The notes beneath the pieces were generated by a model, which saw only the letters and a list, made by a program, of their open reading frames with translations, did not search any database and was not told the origin of the DNA. Below are positions 59,701-64,000 of a stretch of 64,000 nucleotides of DNA, one piece after another. The stretch spans positions 1,536,356-1,600,355 of the forward strand of contig NC_090943.1 in NCBI RefSeq assembly GCF_040807025.1, read 5' to 3'. Origin of the DNA: Struthio camelus. Lineage: Eukaryota; Chordata; Aves; Struthioniformes; Struthionidae. The stretch's first letter is position 1. The number at the start of each line of letters is the position of its first letter. A program made the position numbers and the translations under genes.

Positions 59701-62700
59701 AACATCTGCCGAGCCTGCTAAACTTAGAAATGAAGACGTTCGTCTGTGCTCCTGGTCATCTAACAGTAGGGCAGGCTGATGCCGAGCTCGGTGCGCAGCT
59801 ACTGCTCTTCAGCCTCTGCAGTGACTTTTCAGGCAGTGTGTAGGGCTGCAGCTGCCCGCCCCGTGCCATGGGAGAAGGACGGTGATGATGCTCCCTCTAT
59901 AGCTGGGAATCTGTGTTTGCACACTGTCATCGGCCGGGCTACCGTGTTGGCTTGGAAACTCTGGCTGTTGGGTGGAAATTGGCTCAGGCTTTTTTGAAAG
60001 CAGCACTCGATGGTTTGGGGACCACAAAGCCCTTTTTTCAGTCTTGTAGTCGTCGTTTGTGCGTCTCCTCCGATACTCAGGCTGCACACGGAGGCGTTCC
60101 CCTATGCCTGCAACGTGGTCGGTCACCTAATCATAAAATATTGGCACCGGCTAACGTGGGGAAAAAGGCAAGTTCGCTGGAAACCTGCCCCTTGAGCACC
60201 ACTACAGCGGCCTAAATGTTATTTGCAGGCATCTGTAGAGCATCTCCAGCTCAGGCTTTCAGCCTTAAACACTAGTGTAAAACCGTTTGCAGAGGGCAGG
60301 ACTGTGCAAGCCTGGAAGGGCAGAACCTGTGATAAAGGAGCTGCAGACCGGAGAAACACCCGTGGCTAAACCATGCCAGAGCCCCGGGAGGGCCGGCTGC
60401 CTCGCTGCGACCGCGTGTGGGCCCGGGTGATGCCCCTGGGTGCGGGCCCTGGGACGGCAGGGAGCCCTGGGACGGCTTTGAGTGCTTTGTTTGGCAAAGT
60501 CTTGTGGTCGTGAGGACACCGTGTGATGCTTTCTGCCCGGGCAGCGGCCGTGTTTACTCTGAGCGCTGCTGCTGCCTTTGGCTCCCTTGCTAGATCCCAG
60601 CGTTCGTCTCAGTCTGTTGGGGACCGCTGGAGCCGGTGTGTATATATATGCTTTATAGATATGATAGATGCGTGGGTGAAAACAGTCAAATACATAGATG
60701 AGATTGTTTCTTCCAAACTGCGTTCACTAGTGAAGTGAATAAAGCCATATGCTTTGCCATAAAATCCAGCGGGCACCACGCTGTACCTTTGCCTTTTGCC
60801 TTTGCCTGTTTTTAACGGGTAGGCTCAACCTGACCGCGCCGTTATCTGCAGGTTCGGATATGCTTTTCCACTTCCTGCTCTTTGTGCAAGCTTTTTCTTT
60901 GATGGAGTTTCTTGCCTTTAGCCCTCTGCCTACAGTTGCGATTGTTTGCTCTGCTTTTATGCCGGCTGCTCCGTAAAGAGCATCAAAAAGAATCCAGCGA
61001 AATCGGATCGTGAAAGCAGCACCCGCTGCCAAGTGGTTTGGGGAAATCCCACCTCGTGGCTTTGATTCTTGCCCTGCATCTGTGAGCCGGCTCCGATCGT
61101 TTCTTTTATGCAAACCTATCCTGGGCGGTGCTGGTGCTGGGAGAGCCGGGGAAGAACAAGCGGGTTGCGCTCGGCTCTGCCGGCCGCCGGGACGCTTCGC
61201 TGCGCTCGACGCTGGTGTCAGGGGTTTCGTAAAGCGAGGGCTCGGATTGGGACGGTCCCCTCCTGCCCCATCTCCCCTGAGGCCTCGGACAAACTTGCAG
61301 CACGCCTGCCTTTTCGCCTTTGGAAACCGTCGTGGCGCGTTGTGCTCCTGGGAGGAGGAAGCACCTGCTGCAAATATGTGGGTGAATCATAAAATTGCAT
61401 GCCTGCTGAAACAAAGAGGAAGCGTACAGTTTTGCATGTGGCCACGGCTCAGTTACTGTTACAGCTCTTACTCTGAGTGTATATATAAATATATATATGT
61501 ATATATATTTTATTCTTAACCGGAAATATTGTAAATCATCACTTTGGGGTGAAAAAAGGCCAGTCTTGGTAACTGACACTTGTCAACGCTTACATTCTTG
61601 CAACACATCCCTGGAAGGGGGTTTGCACCGGATGATCATGCAACTGTGGATTCCTAGCCGGAAAACAGGATCCAGCGTGTCGATGGGGGTGGTTTTGGCT
61701 CATAGAACTGGGCTATGAGTTCTGCGTAAAAATGCATCACTAATGCAGTTTCTGGCTGTTTCGGAGCTGGTGTCACAGCGCAGAGAGGAGGCCGAAGGCT
61801 GTGCTCGGCTGGACGCATCCCTTGGCCCGTGTGTGCGTGTGCGTGTCGCGTCTCACGGAGACCTTAACCCTAACCGCCGCTGTTTCTGTTTCTGCCAGCA
61901 GCCTGGAATAGTGTCCCCTTTCAAACGAGTCTTCCTGAAGGGTGAGAAAGGTCGGGATAAAAAGGCCCAGGAGAAGGTTACGGAAAGACGACCTCTTCAT
62001 ACAGTCGTGGTGTCCTTGCCTGATCGCGTTGAACCAGACATACTGTTGAATGACTACATTGAAAAAGAAGTGAAGGTAACTTCGGCCTGTCTGGGACTGG
62101 GCTCTTCCCTCTCTTCTACGTTCCTCCTCTTAGGCCTAAGGGCTGTGTAGTTACATCACCCACTGCAAAAGAGCTTCCCCAGTAATTTTTTTCTACTAAA
62201 GGTATTGAAATCGTACCCTAAATTCACTTGAAAAGGTCGCAGCTCTTCTCTGAGTGAGTGCGTTTTCCCCAGGCAGCAAAGGCCTGGTACTGAGGTGTGC
62301 ATTCGACTGGAAAATGCAGCTCTTTCACTTTCTTTTCCCTGCTTGCGATGCTGCAGCTCCTTGCCGCTGTGCACAGGATGTTGCCAAACAGTGCAGTGCT
62401 GTTGTTGTCCTCTTAGCCTGCCCCGGGGCTTCCCATCGTGTCAGCATCTAGATGAAAATGTCGGGTGCTCCCTGGGCTTTCGGACCTGCTGCTCTGCTTT
62501 TCTGTCCCTCTCTGTCTCTGTTGATAAATTACTTTTCTCTGCAGTTTCTGGAGAACAGGCCTTGTGTGTGGTTTTCTGCTTCCTGATTTCATCTCCTTTC
62601 AGGTATCGGTCGCAAAGAAGTGCGCTCAGCTGTTCTTATTTTTTTAGCTCCTGTAAAATGTTTTGGGATGCAGCCTGTAGGAAAGATGCTGCACGGAGTC

Positions 62701-64000
62701 ACTATCTAATCCCACAGGCCTAACCCAAAGGGAACGAACACTCGCTGGTAACTGCAGAAGCTGAATGGACAGTGCAGCTATGTGTAAGCTCTGGATTCAT
62801 GGCATCTCCCTTCAGCTAGCAGTGGGAATAGATGGATATAGATGTAGTGTTAGGCCTACTTAAAAGCATGAGAGATCTTTCATACTGAGGTGCTCTCTAG
62901 CGCCTTCTAAACAGGGGCTTAGGGCACCAGCCATTTGGCAGTGCCCTTTGCACTGAGCCAGTGGTGGTCCTTCTTCCAGTAGCTAATGAGCTGGGGGCCC
63001 TACTTAGGGTGTGTGTCCTGTGGTAATGGTTTGGTTCTTCTTTCCCAGTATTTAGGCCAACTAACGTCCATCCCAGGGTACCTGAATCCCTCCAGCCGCA
63101 CTGAAATACTGCACCTGATAGATAATGCAAAGGTGAGCGCTCAGCCCTTCGGACAGCTCTTGAATGAATCCCTGTAGTTCTCCCATCAGTGTCGTCTTTA
63201 TCTAAGATATATGCACAGCCCTGTGGAGGGGGAGGCCGCTCTGAAGACGAAAAGACTTGCGGAGCTTCTCCAGGGCTAGGTCCTATCTGACTGATGTCCT
63301 CCCTTGCGGTGTTACAAATATGGCTTGGTGAACAGCCGGCACTCTGTTAGCTGGGGCAGTGCAGGGCTAGGGTCCCCTGGGCAACGGGAAGATCCAGGCA
63401 AGCCGCACGCTGTTGGAGCTAGCAAACGAGGAGTACAACGCAGAGAAAAGCATGGGGTAACTCAGGAAATCTCTTGGATTAAGCGGAGCGTACAGTGTGG
63501 GCCCTGCTGGGCCTATCTGCCTGCCACAGGGCAGCATGGGTGTCTCTGAGCTGCCTCCTAGTTGTGGGAAGGTGTTTTAGATCTAGAGCAGCTTCCCAGG
63601 GAGCTGCCTGCGTCCGCCGTTATAGACCCTGCTGGCCTGAGCTGGGTTCACACCCCTCTTCATTAGTTAACTGAAGGTCATGGGTATTTACCGTTAGCAA
63701 GAAGCCCCAGAACACATGACATGCAGATAGATGAAGGGATGGGGGAGGAAGATTCGCCTCCTTCTGAGAAGAGGGCCTCCTCCTTGTTACCTGACCGTTA
63801 CCAGAGGGGAAGCAGTTCACGTTTTAACGGAAACGTCTTTGTTTTAGAGAGCGCATCAGCTCCCAGGACAGCTGACTCAAGAACACGATGCTGTGATCAG
63901 TCTGTCTGCCTATAACATCAAGCTGGTGTGGAGGGATGGAGAAGACCTCATCCTCAGGGTCCCCATCCATGACATCGCATCTGTTTCCTACATCCGGGAT
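23732..64000 (+). CDS. CCM2: CCM2 (malcavernin), 5' part: exons 1-3 and part of exon 4
   Basis: Exons: 23732-23761, 61902-62075, 63049-63132 and 63848 to the window edge. All junctions are GT-AG and phase 0, giving 147 codons of about 440 expected. The N-terminus [19 protein letters not shown] and blocks such as [10 protein letters not shown] and [19 protein letters not shown] match vertebrate CCM2. Malcavernin is a cytoplasmic scaffold that links KRIT1 (CCM1) and PDCD10 (CCM3) and restrains MEKK3 signalling in endothelium. It has an N-terminal PTB domain that binds KRIT1 NPxY motifs and a C-terminal harmonin-like helical domain. The window covers the lead-in and the first third of the PTB domain. 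The gene continues to the right. Confidence 0.95.
25436..25935 (-). mobile_element. CR1 LINE 3' fragment
   Basis: The plus strand begins with the reverse complement of the CR1 3' end ('acctctggagatcatctagtccaa', 'gaacaggttgcccagga'). Translated on the minus strand it gives the C-terminal reverse-transcriptase tail ([28 protein letters not shown]), broken by frame changes. It is 5'-truncated and inactive. Confidence 0.9.
30660..30673 (+). repeat. G homopolymer run
   Basis: Fourteen consecutive G bases in CCM2 intron 1. It is a likely sequencing-length uncertainty and a polymorphic site. Confidence 0.9.
36169..36264 (-). pseudogene. tRNA-Leu-like relic
   Basis: On the minus strand the 3' part reads GTGGGTTCAAATCCCATTTC then TGGCA. 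This matches the B box and T arm of vertebrate tRNA-Leu (B-box reverse complement at 36179-36190). Upstream GGTTTCCCAGTAGG resembles the variable arm, and GACGACCAAG followed by CTGAAGG resembles the D arm (GATGGCCGAG...CTAAGG). The acceptor 5' strand no longer pairs and the anticodon loop is not recognisable, so it is a dead tRNA or the head of a tRNA-derived SINE. Confidence 0.5.
46226..48665 (+). mobile_element. CR1 LINE, 2.4 kb, 5'-truncated and dead
   Basis: It starts inside the endonuclease domain ('ggtgcttcaaccaccctgacatctgctggga'-like), runs through the linker and reverse transcriptase and ends with ATTCTGTGATTCT at about 48652. Conserved RT blocks are visible: [16 protein letters not shown] and [13 protein letters not shown] near 47100-47300, then [16 protein letters not shown] near 47700. 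The catalytic box, normally FADD in CR1, reads FAGD at about 47795, and several frame changes break the ORF. The 309-codon frame 47661-48590 is the RT C-terminal part. Confidence 0.92.
51236..51880 (+). mobile_element. CR1 LINE 3' fragment
   Basis: The sequence parallels 47985-48650 of the larger copy ('gcagctctgcagagaaggatctggg', 'gagctgggactcttcagcctggagaag') and ends in 'ctccagaggtccgtgccagcctcac'. It is more diverged and has many stops and indels. The 5' limit could extend to about 51170. Confidence 0.88.
53617..53636. promoter_or_regulatory. Perfect 20-bp palindrome with paired homeobox-type half sites
   Basis: The palindrome TAATCCACTCGAGTGGATTA is centred on CTCGAG and flanked by inverted TAATCC/GGATTA, the core bound by OTX/PITX/CRX-type homeodomains. 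It lies in unique CCM2 intron sequence. Only the symmetry is certain. Confidence 0.35.
61479..61512. repeat. TA-rich microsatellite
   Basis: Alternating TA tracts with small interruptions occur in the last 400 bp of CCM2 intron 1. It is probably length-variable. Confidence 0.8.
61902..62075 (+). CDS. CCM2: CCM2 exon 2
   Basis: 58 codons, residues 11-68, from [16 protein letters not shown] to DYIEKEVK, with donor AAG|gtaact. The acceptor is a tandem cagcag; use of the first AG would add one Gln. The segment lies before and at the start of the PTB fold. Confidence 0.95.
63049..63132 (+). CDS. CCM2: CCM2 exon 3
   Basis: 28 codons, residues 69-96, [19 protein letters not shown] to IDNAK, between acceptor tttcccag and donor AAG|gtgagc. 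It encodes the first strand and helix region of the PTB domain. Confidence 0.95.
63848..64000 (+). CDS. CCM2: CCM2 exon 4, cut by the window edge
   Basis: 51 codons, residues 97-147, starting [16 protein letters not shown] after acceptor ttgttttag and still open at base 64000. It contains the PTB core strands around [18 protein letters not shown]. Confidence 0.95.

Larger units (their letters stand above)
23762..61901 (+). other. CCM2 intron 1 (38 kb)
   Basis: The donor gtgaga follows exon 1 and the acceptor ccagcag precedes exon 2. Two good branch-point-like sequences (CTTAACC, CCTAACC) lie at about 61863-61874, 28-38 bases before the acceptor. Contents recognised are CR1 fragments at 25436-25935, 46226-48665 and 51236-51880, a tRNA-Leu-like relic at 36169-36264, a G homopolymer at 30660-30673 and an AT microsatellite at 61479-61512. 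In 23.8-25.4, 26-36, 36.3-46.2, 48.7-51.2 and 51.9-61.9 kb I see no gene, only short chance frames; enhancers are likely but not identifiable by eye. Confidence 0.85.

Overview
The window is nuclear DNA of a vertebrate, almost certainly a bird (a crocodilian or turtle is the only serious alternative). The evidence is CR1-type LINE fragments ending in the ATTCTGTGATTCT tail, short GT-AG introns packed with G/C-rich minisatellites, and three recognisable vertebrate genes. No prokaryotic, viral or CRISPR features are present.

Layout. (1) 1-4845 is mostly unrecognised and ends in a 41-bp G/C-skewed minisatellite; it is probably intron 1 of the gene that follows. (2) 4846-4929, minus strand, is the first coding exon of PTPN23 (HD-PTP). 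Its CpG-island promoter (about 4930-5400) carries an ETS site, an NRF1-like site and a tandem array of RFX X-box-like sites. (3) 6430-17107, minus strand, is a complete MYO1G-type unconventional myosin. I could resolve 22 coding exons that join in frame to 1,007 codons plus a stop. Nearly every intron longer than 400 bp holds its own minisatellite. (4) 17.9-22.9 kb is a non-coding segment with two diverged H/ACA snoRNA copies on the minus strand and a minus-strand poly(A) signal. It lies where mammals carry SNHG15/SNORA9. (5) 22.5-23.8 kb is a CpG island with two NRF1+CRE modules and many GC boxes, best read as a bidirectional promoter. (6) 23732-64000, plus strand, is the 5' part of CCM2 (malcavernin): exon 1, a 38-kb first intron, then exons 2, 3 and part of 4. 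Intron 1 holds three dead CR1 fragments and a tRNA-Leu-like fossil; I see no other gene in it.

MYO1G, the SNHG15-like host and CCM2 are in the same order and orientation as on human 7p13. PTPN23 is not a neighbour there (human 3p21.31), so the left edge is either a lineage-specific synteny junction or an assembly join. The genes do not form a pathway: MYO1G is a membrane-cortex motor of blood cells, CCM2 a scaffold of the endothelial KRIT1/CCM complex, and PTPN23 an ESCRT-associated Bro1-domain protein.

The observations most worth checking are: a minisatellite in MYO1G intron 10 built from copies of the exon-10 end and its splice donor; complementary pentamer arrays flanking MYO1G exons 6-7; the X-box array at PTPN23; and the paired snoRNAs with compensating stem changes.
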